From: CAZYMI01 sp964648505
Lineage (GTDB): Bacteria > Pseudomonadota > Alphaproteobacteria > Micavibrionales > Micavibrionaceae
NCBI GenBank assembly: GCA_964648505.1
Contig: CAZYMI010000001.1
Span: 62,001-126,000 of the forward strand
Length of the DNA: 64,000 bases
Direction of reading: 5' to 3'
The notes under the pieces were generated by a model. The model was given only the letters and a program-made list of their open reading frames with translations, searched no databases and was not told where the DNA came from. Positions 9,228 to 18,780 of this stretch are shown in pieces (position 1 is the first letter of the stretch; each line of letters opens with the position of its first letter). A program made the translations under genes and the position numbers.

Positions 9228-12200
9228 TTAATAGCACTCAAAAACATGCTGATAGAGGATCTCGGATTTACGGCTAAAGATGGTGCGGTCATATACGTCT
9301 GGAAGCCCATCATCCATAACCTTCTCAATGCTCACCTTAATATCAGCCCGTATTTGTTGCCGAGCCTTCCACCCTTCTCGTAGCCCCAATTCTTCAATGA
9401 CCTGAACAAGGCGTTTGGCCACTGACTTGACCTGCTTCTCTTCTTTCTCGCTCAGCTTTGGTTCTGGGTTGGTTAAAAGGTCAAATACCGCCAACTCCTC
9501 TTCTGATAGCTCATTTTTAACAGCTCTTTGCTCTTCTTCATTCAGCAACGCCGAAATACGGATCAACTCTTCAAAAAGCCTTTCAACATTCAGGCTTCCC
9601 GAATTGTATTCTTCAATAAGCTTTTGAAATTTATCAAGATAATCCATGCGCCCACGGTTTTTTTCTACGAGGGCGTTTATCTTTTCCTCTACGGCAGTAC
9701 GAAGCTCTTGGGTGGCTGTGTTCTTATGGCCTGACTGAAATTTCTTTTGTAAGGCCTCAAAATCAATTTCCGAGAGATTGATACGCTTGGCCTTATCGCC
9801 ATCATCCCCTTGACGGATAACATACCCCTCAGCCGCGATAGACTGATCAAGGATAGCGTCAATCTGCCCTATAACCTCCGAAATATCGGCTGGCGGCATC
9901 AAGGCTCTTATGGATTGGGCCAGCACAGAATGGATAACCACATCTGGCATAAATTCGTTAGCCGCAGGGTGTGGCTTAATATCCTTATGAAGACGAACGA
10001 CTTGAGCCGTCATAGCCAAATACTTACTGCGGATTTCATCACGCTCGACTAGCGCATCCACAGCATCGTACTTCAACGCTTCACGCTCCATGCCTTGGGA
10101 AGACATGATCCGCCCGATGTTAACGCCTACGCTGGCACAAAACTCCTGTGTTTCGCCTAAGGCTACTTTCAAGCGTTCTACTTGCGCCAGCTTGTCTTCA
10201 ATCGGGCTGGCGTTATCGCTGTTGCCCTCACGGCCAGGGCCGTAAATTGATAGGGCCTCCTCAAGTTTGCGGAATATCCCCACATAATCAACAATCAGAC
10301 CGCTTTCTTTACCTAAAGCTACGCGGTTTGCCCTTGCAATGGTTTGCATGAGGGTATGCCCACGCATCGGCTTGTCGAGATAGATAGTCGAGCATGTAGG
10401 AACGTCAAATCCCGTAATCCACATAGCGCAAACAAACACCAGACGCAGCTTGCTTTTCGCATCCTTAAAGGTTTCTTCAAGGTCTTCGTCCTGCATACGT
10501 TTACGATGAGGCAGAATATCGAGCCCACGCTGGCGCAAGTCGTCTATCTCGTTCTGTGACTGCGAAACAATCACAGCCATATCCGTTTCCTCCATGTAGA
10601 GGATTTGCGCGGACAAGGCCTTACGTTCCTGCTCGGTTTTGGCTACCTCAATCTGGCTACGAAGCTTTTGCTGACAAAGCTTCCAATGTTTTTGGACTTT
10701 ATCGTACATCCTCAAGGTGGTGGCCTTGTCGATGCTAATCATCATGGCTTTGCCCTGATAACCACGTCCCATAAAGTGCAAAACAATATCAGCCGCCACC
10801 TGTTCCAAGCGGTAATCACGGGTCAGTATCTGGTATTCACGACCAAAGTGTTGTTCCAGCTTTTCTTGCTGGTCTTCATCCAACTCTGCCTGCTCGATAA
10901 TCGCTTCAATATCTTGGGTCAGGTTCAAGTTTGTAAGCTGTAGCTCGGGAATACGCCCCTCATAGTACAAGGGGACTGTAGCCTTATCCTCTACGGACTG
11001 GCGGAAGTTATAGACGCTTATGTAGTCGCCAAATACATCGCGGGTGGTTTCATCCTCCCCTTTAATCAAGGGGGTACCTGTAAAGGCAATGAACATGGCA
11101 TTGGGCAAGGCCGTTCTCATGTTCATGGCATAGGTATCGTATTGGCTGCGGTGGGCTTCATCCACAATCACGATAATATTATCGCGTTCAGATAATACGG
11201 GGTGCGCTTCACCGCGCTCGGTACGAAATTTCTGGATGAGCGTGAAAACATAGCGGTGGTTTTCACTGAGCAGCTTACGCAAATCAACGGCACTTTCGGC
11301 CTGAGCGTCAGGGTCTGTCACTATGCCGCAACTGGCAAAGTTTTTATAAATCTGGGTGTCCAGATCATCCCTGTCCGTCACAATGACAAAAGTCCAGTTG
11401 CCTGCCAGCTTACGCAAAACCTTTTGCGAAAAGTTGACCATAGAGAGGCTTTTACCTGAGCCTTGCGTATGCCAGAAAACCCCAAGGCGGCCTTTAGGGT
11501 TTGCGCTGCCTACAGCCTGAATGTTTTTCAGGTTTTCTATGGCATTATTAACACCTAAGAACTGGTGGTTTTTTGCCAGTATCTTGGCAAGCCCGCCTTT
11601 GGTTTGCATGAAGAGGGTGAAGTTTTCTAGCAAATCCAAAAGACGCTTCGGCTCGCAGGTGCCTTGGATCATCGTATCAAGCGAGATGACCCCTTTTTCA
11701 TTTTCATTGCTTATGCGCTTCCAGTCGGCAAAATGCTCATATTCGCCTGTGATTGATCCAATTTTGGCTTCGCGCCCGTTGGATAGAATGACAAGGCCGT
11801 TATAGGTAAAAAGGTTCGGGATTGTGTCCTTGTAGTCGCGCAGATTATCTCGATACGCAGCCTCTAAAGACCTATGCGAGGCCTTGAGTTCCATGAATAC
11901 AAGCGGCAGGCCGTTGATATAACCCATCAAGTCCGTACGGCGGGTATGAAGCGGCCCCGCAATCCAAAGCTGTTGGGCTATAAAAAAATCATTCTGCGTA
12001 TGGTTGTTCCAGTCAATTACAGCAACTGCAGCATCCACATCCCCTGCACCTTTTGGGTTGGGATAGCGTACTTTAACCCCATCGCGGATCAGCTTGAAGA
12101 CCTCGCGGTTGCCTTCAACCATACCCAACAGCACACGGTCACGGGATAGCTCTTCAACTGCAAGTTCCAGCGCAATATCAGGCAAAGCAGGGTTTAGCTT

Positions 12201-12377
12201 TTTGAGGGCTGGGCGCAAACGGGCAAACAGGATGACTTCAGACTTATTATCCCGTCCCAGAAAAGATTTGCCTTGATCAAACTCGCTGTAACAATCGCGG
12301 GCAACCCAGCCAAGGGATTTGAAAACCTCTAGCGCGGCAAGTTCAAGCGCGGTTTCGGAATCGGGACGGCTAACCAT
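9228..12377 (-). CDS. hsdR: type I restriction enzyme, motor/endonuclease subunit HsdR
   Basis: HsdR is the translocating and cleaving subunit of a type I restriction-modification complex. It has 1049 residues, a typical length. The N-terminal nuclease motif is visible as TDLMGY (Asp149) followed by MELKAS (Glu163, Lys165), a PD-(D/E)XK site. The SF2 helicase motor follows: Walker A TQGSGKS (about 304-310), VDEAH (405-409), AFTGTP, then the second RecA-like half with CAMWITGFDVPT and QTIARANR. The C-terminus is a coiled-coil-like subunit-interaction region. ATG 12377 overlaps the end of the reverse transcriptase gene by 8 bp, so the two are probably translationally coupled. It is the last gene of the hsdM-hsdS-HEPN-RT-hsdR transcript. 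No inactivating change is seen. Confidence 0.95.
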   Translation of the reverse strand: MVSRPDSETALELAALEVFKSLGWVARDCYSEFDQGKSFLGRDNKSEVILFARLRPALKKLNPALPDIALELAVEELSRDRVLLGMVEGNREVFKLIRDGVKVRYPNPKGAGDVDAAVAVIDWNNHTQNDFFIAQQLWIAGPLHTRRTDLMGYINGLPLVFMELKASHRSLEAAYRDNLRDYKDTIPNLFTYNGLVILSNGREAKIGSITGEYEHFADWKRISNENEKGVISLDTMIQGTCEPKRLLDLLENFTLFMQTKGGLAKILAKNHQFLGVNNAIENLKNIQAVGSANPKGRLGVFWHTQGSGKSLSMVNFSQKVLRKLAGNWTFVIVTDRDDLDTQIYKNFASCGIVTDPDAQAESAVDLRKLLSENHRYVFTLIQKFRTERGEAHPVLSERDNIIVIVDEAHRSQYDTYAMNMRTALPNAMFIAFTGTPLIKGEDETTRDVFGDYISVYNFRQSVEDKATVPLYYEGRIPELQLTNLNLTQDIEAIIEQAELDEDQQEKLEQHFGREYQILTRDYRLEQVAADIVLHFMGRGYQGKAMMISIDKATTLRMYDKVQKHWKLCQQKLRSQIEVAKTEQERKALSAQILYMEETDMAVIVSQSQNEIDDLRQRGLDILPHRKRMQDEDLEETFKDAKSKLRLVFVCAMWITGFDVPTCSTIYLDKPMRGHTLMQTIARANRVALGKESGLIVDYVGIFRKLEEALSIYGPGREGNSDNASPIEDKLAQVERLKVALGETQEFCASVGVNIGRIMSSQGMEREALKYDAVDALVERDEIRSKYLAMTAQVVRLHKDIKPHPAANEFMPDVVIHSVLAQSIRALMPPADISEVIGQIDAILDQSIAAEGYVIRQGDDGDKAKRINLSEIDFEALQKKFQSGHKNTATQELRTAVEEKINALVEKNRGRMDYLDKFQKLIEEYNSGSLNVERLFEELIRISALLNEEEQRAVKNELSEEELAVFDLLTNPEPKLSEKEEKQVKSVAKRLVQVIEELGLREGWKARQQIRADIKVSIEKVMDDGLPDVYDRTIFSRKSEILYQHVFECY

Positions 12378-14037
12378 TTAATTTTCCTTTGTTACCAAAA
12401 AGGAGAGTTGGATATTTTTGAAAATCATCATGGTCGAAATCTACAAAAGAAACTTTCTCTTTCTTAAGAAGCTCAAATACTTCGTTGTTATGAGGGTCCT
12501 TACCACTGGTGGCCACATGAGGCTTGTAGGGCGGGAATTTTAAAATGTCGTCATGATATAGTTGATACAAAACAAGCCAGAAACGGTCTATGTCGTACTC
12601 AGTCAGGCTCTCGTCTTGAGCGCCCTTTACTTTTTGATTGGCCCATGTAATCAGAGCATCAATAGATAGATTGTTTTTCTTTGCGTAAACATAACCCATG
12701 AGTATCACCATCGGGTCATCTTTGGTGCAGCATTGTTCTAATAAGTCAGCCTTGGTGAAGGCTGGAATTTGAAGTAAGTAGTACATGCACCAGATAATGT
12801 TATCTGATTGTCCTTGCTCAAAAGACCGTTGAAGCAACGCGAAGAGCAGCTCAAAGGAAATCGCCCCCAATATGCTAACCCTGCCTATGACCCTTTGGAT
12901 TAAAGGTATAAGTGCTGGGAAGTAATAAGAGTATCGAAACAAGGAGTCTATGAGATACTGCTCAGCTCCTTCATCAGCGGCATCAACGCCAATATCAACA
13001 ATTCCTGAAAAGGCATATTTCATGACGCTACCGTCAGGATATTCCTTACTTAGCGAAACCGCTTTGTCGATGATCATCTTTAGCTGCTTATATTTTATGG
13101 GCGAACGCACCAACTCTTCTTTTTCATTGAAGGTTCCATTTTCTTCAAGCCCAAAGAACATGTTTAAATCGATGACCCAGTTCTCACGATTAAGGACTGG
13201 CATCCTAGATATACTGGTTTTCTTGGGATTCAGGCTCAAGGAAAATTTTTCTAATTCCTTGGTCAAATCCATGAGGAAGGTATTAGCCTGCACTTCATTG
13301 TCCACATAAACAGTGTAATCGTCGATATACCGTGTGAACTGATAGCCCTTATCCCTCAAAGCCTTATCAACCTGAAACATAATTGTTTCGCTCAATATAC
13401 TTGAGGTTGCAGGGCCAATAGGGATTCCTTTGGTTTCGTTCCTTTGGCAAAGTGTGACGCTATAATCGATTTGGTTAAACCATTCATCTTTATGCTTCTG
13501 GCCTTTATGTTTCTTGGCATGTTCGTGGCCTACCAAAGCCCAAGGTAATGAATGGCTATAAACACTATGGAAGAAGTTTGTTATATCGGTTTTGACTCTA
13601 TACGACTTGCCAAAGTCAGCGCGCGGATTTTGGTTCTCAAGCGTACCGTCAGGCGCGACATGATCATATTTATGAACAACAATCCTGAAATCATCCTGCA
13701 CCTCAAATTCAATCTCTGAATTGGGGCTTTGGCAGCATTTGGATATGTATTGATCCCAATTATCACCGATAACCTGCACAAGCTTGGCGTAAGCGCGAGG
13801 GTGTGGAATACCCATCATGCGCGGGATATTTGGGTGGCGCGTCCTTCTGAAAGGTAAAACATCATACCCTTTATCGCCACGATAGCTGAGGGCATTGATT
13901 TTGTTTGCTACATCAGGAGTGAATTTCACACTGCTAAAAATAGGTGGCAACTCTTCCTTGTGGTCGTGAGTACGCGGGAAGTAATTATATTGTAGCAGCC
14001 CAATAAGCAGATTGTCCTTGTTTAGCTCTAAGGTCAT
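12370..14037 (-). CDS. reverse transcriptase nested in the type I RM operon (putative antiviral RT)
   Basis: This is a 555-residue RNA-directed DNA polymerase. Motif A is TDITNFFHSVYSH (about 150-162), motif B GIPIGPATSSILSE (204-217) and motif C YIDD (237-240), followed by SLNPKKTSI. All catalytic aspartates are present. The C-terminal 250 residues look helical and carry no maturase, HNH or integrase domain, so it is not a group II intron RT; YIDD in place of YADD and the absence of msr/msd argue against a retron. It resembles the Abi/DRT ('unknown group') RTs with a helical C-terminal extension, but I cannot assign the class. Its ATG overlaps the previous TGA (ATGA) with GGAAGG upstream, and its own stop overlaps the hsdR start. 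Confidence 0.88.
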   Translation of the reverse strand: MTLELNKDNLLIGLLQYNYFPRTHDHKEELPPIFSSVKFTPDVANKINALSYRGDKGYDVLPFRRTRHPNIPRMMGIPHPRAYAKLVQVIGDNWDQYISKCCQSPNSEIEFEVQDDFRIVVHKYDHVAPDGTLENQNPRADFGKSYRVKTDITNFFHSVYSHSLPWALVGHEHAKKHKGQKHKDEWFNQIDYSVTLCQRNETKGIPIGPATSSILSETIMFQVDKALRDKGYQFTRYIDDYTVYVDNEVQANTFLMDLTKELEKFSLSLNPKKTSISRMPVLNRENWVIDLNMFFGLEENGTFNEKEELVRSPIKYKQLKMIIDKAVSLSKEYPDGSVMKYAFSGIVDIGVDAADEGAEQYLIDSLFRYSYYFPALIPLIQRVIGRVSILGAISFELLFALLQRSFEQGQSDNIIWCMYYLLQIPAFTKADLLEQCCTKDDPMVILMGYVYAKKNNLSIDALITWANQKVKGAQDESLTEYDIDRFWLVLYQLYHDDILKFPPYKPHVATSGKDPHNNEVFELLKKEKVSFVDFDHDDFQKYPTLLFGNKGKLNG

Positions 14038-14855
14038 GCTGCCTTCCAAGCTTTTCTGGTTTTGAAGTATTTATCTTCATTATAAAATTTTCCGAAAAAA
14101 TCACCTGTGTCTGGAATAAAGTCGTATTGCAGCTCATAGGCCTTGTATCCCAAATCCATAAGCAGAACAGCAAAAAATCGCACTATTCTCAGAAGGTACA
14201 GTTGCGCCCATTTGTTACCAATTTTAGCCGTGTGTGCATGTAGATTCAGATCATGAAATTTATCGATTGGACTTCCGTCTTCGGCAGTAAATCGCACCAT
14301 AACTACTGAGTCCCAGCCAAAATTTCCAAGCACTCTGAATCTTGCTTCATCCTTGTCACGAGCTTTCTTTGAATAATGTTTAGCTAACGCTAGTTTTATA
14401 ACGCTTTCATACCATAGCTTAACGGGGTCTGTGGCCTGCTGGGTTTTACCGCCTGTGATATAATCAAGATTGTAATAGCGCGTACCATCCGCAAATTCCG
14501 AAAGGCAGACGATGATTGCTTTTTCTATGTCGTTTTCAATCCAGTTACCTAGATTTTTGTCAGTTGGATACTTTGCCCTAACTTTCTTTGCATGATCGAT
14601 AATATCACTCAGCTTATGACCAAAATTTCTTAAATCTTTGTCCGTGGGGAATGTGCCGTTGTTTGAGTAGCAATAGTCGAGCATGAAAATCAGCTTTCCC
14701 ATACGCTCAAGGCCTATGGAGAGGTTAAAAAATGCCTCTGAATATGTGCCGACCTTTGATAAATCTGCCTCACGAATAGAGGTAAGGCCTGTGCAGATTG
14801 TTCTATCTGCCAAAGCCATTTCACGGGCGAGTGCTTGAAAGGTGGGAGAGTACAT
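14034..14855 (-). CDS. RT-partner protein, HEPN-like (function unknown)
   Basis: The 273-residue protein has no family I can name with certainty. Its N-terminal half contains YSEAFFNLSIGLERMGKLIF and LRNFGHKLSDII. That pattern of a long amphipathic helix, Glu-Arg/Lys, then a Gly-His-Lys-Leu turn is common in HEPN-fold nucleic-acid-binding or RNase proteins. No clear RxxxxH catalytic motif is visible. It sits between hsdS and the RT: it starts on TAATG with the hsdS stop and ends on ATGA with the RT start. It is therefore made together with the RT and is the natural candidate for its partner, effector or regulator. A HEPN fold is inference. Confidence 0.7.
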   Translation of the reverse strand: MYSPTFQALAREMALADRTICTGLTSIREADLSKVGTYSEAFFNLSIGLERMGKLIFMLDYCYSNNGTFPTDKDLRNFGHKLSDIIDHAKKVRAKYPTDKNLGNWIENDIEKAIIVCLSEFADGTRYYNLDYITGGKTQQATDPVKLWYESVIKLALAKHYSKKARDKDEARFRVLGNFGWDSVVMVRFTAEDGSPIDKFHDLNLHAHTAKIGNKWAQLYLLRIVRFFAVLLMDLGYKAYELQYDFIPDTGDFFGKFYNEDKYFKTRKAWKAA

Positions 14856-16054
14856 TATGCCGCCTCCTGAAGGTTGGCGGTGGCGGCGGAAAGGTCGATT
14901 TCTCCTGAGATGAGTTTAGGGAGGAGCGTGTCACGCATATTCTTTAGACGTTCCTGAACATGATGTGCGTTCAGTATCCATTCAAGATTTTTGGCTACGC
15001 CTTTTTCAAAATCTTCTACGATATGTTCTGGTGGGAAAACTACCTTCATTTGCGCCATGCCGTCCTCCCAGCTAGCGTAGGGTATCGTCGCTCCTTTTGA
15101 ATGTGCATTTGCAAAATCAACCGTTTCTTTTTGGAAAAGTTGCATGGTTGACCATGCCCAATACGCTGGTTTTAGAGGCCTAAAAACAAAGCACGTTGCA
15201 CGGGTTACTCCATCGAACGGTGCAATAACAACCTTATGGAAGTACGGACGCATTGAACCAAATAGAATGTCTTTTTTATCGAACAAAACTAAACTGCTTT
15301 GAGCTTCCTCGATGGGACGATACTCAGAAACAGAGAGACACTCCCGAGGAAGACAATCTATTGGCAGATATTTTCGATGTTGTTCGAGATTTTCTGGCCG
15401 TACTGTTTTTTTGACAAACCTTACAGCCTCTCCAAGATTTCTGACTTCCCACCCTTGGGGGATGGGGCCGAGGGGGGATTGAACCATCGGTGTGTTTTCG
15501 TGGTTTGGGAAGCGGAAGTGTACAAACCACTCGCGGTAGAGGCTTTGCGCCATCTCCTCCAAAATCTTGATCCGCCGTTGATTGTTTTCGATCAGGTTGT
15601 CGTAGGGTGATAAAGCGTCGATTATCTCATCTTGATAGCTTAATTCAGGAATACGAATCTCTATTCGTTTAAGATTTTCTTGGTTAAGCTTTGGCTGAGC
15701 AGCCCCTGTAACATAAGCGGAAATATTCAGGTTGTTTATGACATATAACAAAAACCTGTTTCTTGAAATTCCTTCTTTCTCTCGGATTATATGGGCGTGA
15801 TTGTTCACCCAAAATTTTCCATCTACCAAAGAAGCTAAAGGGAGCTTTCTGCTATTTAGATTTTCTCCGTCTTCTGCGACTAAAATATACTCACCATCAA
15901 AAATATAATCATCGATATAATCGATAACTCCTTGCGCCCCGTAATACCTGAATTTTCCTTTGCGTTTTTCTCTCTCTGTGGAACTCAGAGGCACCCGACG
16001 ATTGTCGTGGATTTCAATTACATCACCCAATCTTTTTTCGTTCCAAACCGTCAT
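14855..16054 (-). CDS. hsdS: type I restriction enzyme specificity subunit HsdS
   Basis: HsdS recognises the bipartite DNA target for the methylase and restriction complex. The 399 residues show the usual duplicated plan: target-recognition domain 1 (about 1-150, ending in AQPKLNQENLKRIEIRIP), a conserved helical spacer (about 150-190, LIENNQRRIKILEEMAQSLY), target-recognition domain 2 (about 205-350, starting GWEVRNLGEAV), and a closing helix (MRDTLLPKLISGEIDL). One base separates it from hsdM, and its TAA overlaps the next ATG by one base. The target sequence cannot be predicted from what is visible. Confidence 0.94.
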   Translation of the reverse strand: MTVWNEKRLGDVIEIHDNRRVPLSSTEREKRKGKFRYYGAQGVIDYIDDYIFDGEYILVAEDGENLNSRKLPLASLVDGKFWVNNHAHIIREKEGISRNRFLLYVINNLNISAYVTGAAQPKLNQENLKRIEIRIPELSYQDEIIDALSPYDNLIENNQRRIKILEEMAQSLYREWFVHFRFPNHENTPMVQSPLGPIPQGWEVRNLGEAVRFVKKTVRPENLEQHRKYLPIDCLPRECLSVSEYRPIEEAQSSLVLFDKKDILFGSMRPYFHKVVIAPFDGVTRATCFVFRPLKPAYWAWSTMQLFQKETVDFANAHSKGATIPYASWEDGMAQMKVVFPPEHIVEDFEKGVAKNLEWILNAHHVQERLKNMRDTLLPKLISGEIDLSAATANLQEAA

Positions 16055-16055
16055 G

Positions 16056-17603
16056 TTAGGATGCCAATCTTACTATATTTTGATTGATCGCATCTTCAAG
16101 CTCATGCGCCTGCGCTGTCAGTTCCTGAAACTCTGTATTCAAAGCCGTGAGGCGTTCGTAAAAATCGCCGTCATCATTGGCTTTGTCTGTCACCCCTACA
16201 TATCGCCCTGCGTTGAGTGACCAGCCTTGCGCCTCTACCTCAGCTAATGTCGCCACTTTGCACAGGCCTGCTACGTCCCTGTATTTACCATCAGGGAAGT
16301 GTTGTTGCATCAGGGCATCGCTGCCATTTTCAACTTCTGGCGTTTCACCACGGTAGAGGCGGGCGATATTGGATATAAACTCGATTTGTTCGGGCAGGAA
16401 ATTACGGATGCGGCGGTTGACCTGATTGTAGATGTTGCGGGCATCGATAAAGAGGATTGCATCCTCCCGCCCCGTGCCCTTTTTGCCTTTATCCAAAAAC
16501 CAAAGAGTTACGGGTAGGGTTACGGTGTAGAACATGTTGGAGCCTACGGCCACCATCACATCCACCGCTTTTTCCTTTACCAATTTTTCGCGCATCTGGG
16601 TTTCCGACCCGCGCGCATCACTGGCGGAATTGGCCATGACAAACGCGGCACGGCCTTTGGCCGATAAGCTGGCATAGAACAGACTGACCCATAGATAGTT
16701 GCCGTTATCCACGCTTGGCAGGCCAAACGGATAACGGCGATCATCCTTCAAACGGTCTTTATCAATGCCGTTGACGTTGAAGGGCGGGTTGGCCATGACG
16801 TAATCGAATTTACCTGCGGATTTGTGCAGGTCTTCGTAATACGAATTGCCGACCCGCACATCACCCGATAGGCCATTGATTGCCAAGTTCATTTTGCAAA
16901 GCTGGGCGGTAGCAAGTGTTTTTTCCTGCCCGTATATAGCGAGTTTAAGCGGATTGTTTTTGTGCCGTTCAATGAAACGGGCGGATTGCACGAACATACC
17001 GCCCGAGCCGCAGGCGGGGTCAAAAATAGTGCCGCTTAGCGGTTCCATGATTTCAACCATCAGGCGGACGATAGATTGGGGGGTGAAGAACTCCCCGCCT
17101 AGTTGCCCTTCCTTCATGGCGAAGCTGCCGAGGAAATATTCGTAAATCAGGCCGAAGGCATCGCCCTCCAAATTTCGCGGGATGCTATCCATCAGGCGCA
17201 TGATTTCGGCCAGTGTCGCATTATCTATGCGCTGGTAGGTTTTAGGCAAAATGCCTTTGAGGTCGGGGTTCTCGGCCTCGATTGCTTCCATCGCGTCTTT
17301 GATGGCTTTGCCGAGGTCTGAGCCTTCGGGCAGGTTAATCAGGTGGCTAAACAACGCTTTTTCGGGGACATACATAATCCCTTTTGCTTGGTAATCTTCC
17401 TTGCCGATGGTGCGGCGGCCTGTGGCCTTACTTTCCAGTTCTTTCTTGGCTTCCAGAAATTTATGTTCAGCAAAAATGAGGAAGATGAGGCCCAGGATGG
17501 GGGTTGAATATTCCTTGGGGGTGAGGTCGGTATTCGCCAAAAGCTGGTCGGCAGCCTTCCAGAGCCTGTCTTCAAGGTGGGCGATGGTTTCTTTGGCGTT
17601 CAT
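16056..17603 (-). CDS. hsdM: type I restriction enzyme methylase subunit HsdM
   Basis: HsdM is the N6-adenine methyltransferase that protects host DNA and forms the core complex with HsdS. It has 515 residues. An N-terminal helical HsdM domain (about 8-140) precedes the SAM-binding motif FDPACGSGGMF (194-204) and the catalytic NPPF (272-275). The motif GGEFFTPQSIVRLM between them is typical of the family. It leads the hsdM-hsdS-HEPN-RT-hsdR cluster, 85 bp downstream of the tyrosine recombinase on the same strand. Intact catalytic motifs suggest an active methylase. Confidence 0.95.
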   Translation of the reverse strand: MNAKETIAHLEDRLWKAADQLLANTDLTPKEYSTPILGLIFLIFAEHKFLEAKKELESKATGRRTIGKEDYQAKGIMYVPEKALFSHLINLPEGSDLGKAIKDAMEAIEAENPDLKGILPKTYQRIDNATLAEIMRLMDSIPRNLEGDAFGLIYEYFLGSFAMKEGQLGGEFFTPQSIVRLMVEIMEPLSGTIFDPACGSGGMFVQSARFIERHKNNPLKLAIYGQEKTLATAQLCKMNLAINGLSGDVRVGNSYYEDLHKSAGKFDYVMANPPFNVNGIDKDRLKDDRRYPFGLPSVDNGNYLWVSLFYASLSAKGRAAFVMANSASDARGSETQMREKLVKEKAVDVMVAVGSNMFYTVTLPVTLWFLDKGKKGTGREDAILFIDARNIYNQVNRRIRNFLPEQIEFISNIARLYRGETPEVENGSDALMQQHFPDGKYRDVAGLCKVATLAEVEAQGWSLNAGRYVGVTDKANDDGDFYERLTALNTEFQELTAQAHELEDAINQNIVRLAS

Positions 17604-17688
17604 GGTCTTCCTTAGCCTTTATAAAACTGCATTAAACCAAGACCATAGCAATTTTGCGCTCTTTTTCACATGGGATTTTTGCTTTGTT

Positions 17689-18780
17689 TTACTTGCGCTT
17701 ACGTAATTCTTCCAAAATGGCCTGCATCGTGGCTTTTGTATCGCCTTCTTCTGATTTTCCTAGGTTTTTAATCACATCGCCCTGTCTGTAGGGGTCTATC
17801 TGGCCGTAGCTGGTGAAAGTAGTCAGTACGTTTTCATGGCCTAGGTTCTGGCTCCATGCCTTCATTTGTTCAGGAGTTTTGCAAAGCTCCTGCCCCATAT
17901 GCGTCAGGGTGTGCCTGAATAAGTGCGGGTTGAAGTATGGCAGGCCTGCGGCTTCAAACTCATACTTGAATATCTGGCGGATGGGAGTTGCGTTGCTCCA
18001 ACATTGAGGTTGCAGCCCTTGCAGGGCAAAAGATCTGTTTTCATCATGGCCAATCTTTGACTTTGGAAAAACAGGGTCATTCATGCCATAGAGTTTTTCA
18101 TCCCGCAGTTCTGTTACCCAATCCAGCACGATTTTTTGCAGGTCATCCCCTACAGGGAAGAAGTACGTCATGATTTGTTTGCTGAACTTGGTTTTTACCA
18201 GATCAGGTTCCTGCCGTACTAGTGGCGGGGTGCGGGTCAGGTCAATGTGTTTCAGGCGTAGGGATGCTATCGCGCTATCCCTCATGCCTGTCAGGGCTGT
18301 GAAGGCTATCAAGGCACGGTCACGGCGTTGTGTATCGGTTTCGGTGGGCATCAACAGAATAACCCTGCGGATTTGTTCCAGCGTTGGGTAGTTTTTGTGC
18401 TTGGCGGCTTTGGCCACGCTGATTTCCTTGGTGGTTAGGTTCAGATACTCGGTATCTGGCACATGCAGGCGGGTTTTGTAGCCTGATTGCCATGATAGCC
18501 AAACGAAAAACTCCTTCAAGGCGTTCAGGGTGGTAAGCATTGTGGCTTTGCTAATTGGCTCGTTTGTGCGCTGGGCTTTTTGGACTGAGAGGTGCTTTTT
18601 AAAAGCCACGGCCTGATCTTTGTTAAAGGTGGCGAAATCCTTGTGGCCTGTATAGTCCTCGTATCGCGCCAATGCCTTGCGGATACCATTGAGTGTAGTA
18701 TCTGCCCTTTGCTGGGCCTCTTTTAGGTAGCGGAAATACTCGCGCTTTATGCGTTCATTTTTAGGGTTATATTTGCTCAT
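17689..18780 (-). CDS. tyrosine recombinase/integrase
   Basis: A site-specific recombinase of 363 residues. The N-terminal half is a SAM-like core-binding domain (about 10-110). The catalytic half carries the expected residues: Arg in TGMRDSA, HLFRHT (His-x-x-Arg), LGHEN, and the nucleophile Tyr in TSYGQID. It starts on ATGA with the stop of the HTH/zinc gene. Its place in one transcript with alpha-type accessory genes upstream and hsdM downstream suggests that this cluster moves as a unit. It is different in type from the P4-like integrase at the tRNA. Its own attachment site is not apparent. Confidence 0.92.
   Translation of the reverse strand: MSKYNPKNERIKREYFRYLKEAQQRADTTLNGIRKALARYEDYTGHKDFATFNKDQAVAFKKHLSVQKAQRTNEPISKATMLTTLNALKEFFVWLSWQSGYKTRLHVPDTEYLNLTTKEISVAKAAKHKNYPTLEQIRRVILLMPTETDTQRRDRALIAFTALTGMRDSAIASLRLKHIDLTRTPPLVRQEPDLVKTKFSKQIMTYFFPVGDDLQKIVLDWVTELRDEKLYGMNDPVFPKSKIGHDENRSFALQGLQPQCWSNATPIRQIFKYEFEAAGLPYFNPHLFRHTLTHMGQELCKTPEQMKAWSQNLGHENVLTTFTSYGQIDPYRQGDVIKNLGKSEEGDTKATMQAILEELRKRK

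Noticed and set aside
12370..14037. Group II intron or retron reading of the reverse transcriptase
   Set aside because: No maturase/HNH domains or intron ends, no msr/msd-like hairpins beside it, YIDD instead of YADD, and overlapping start/stop codons with the hsd genes.
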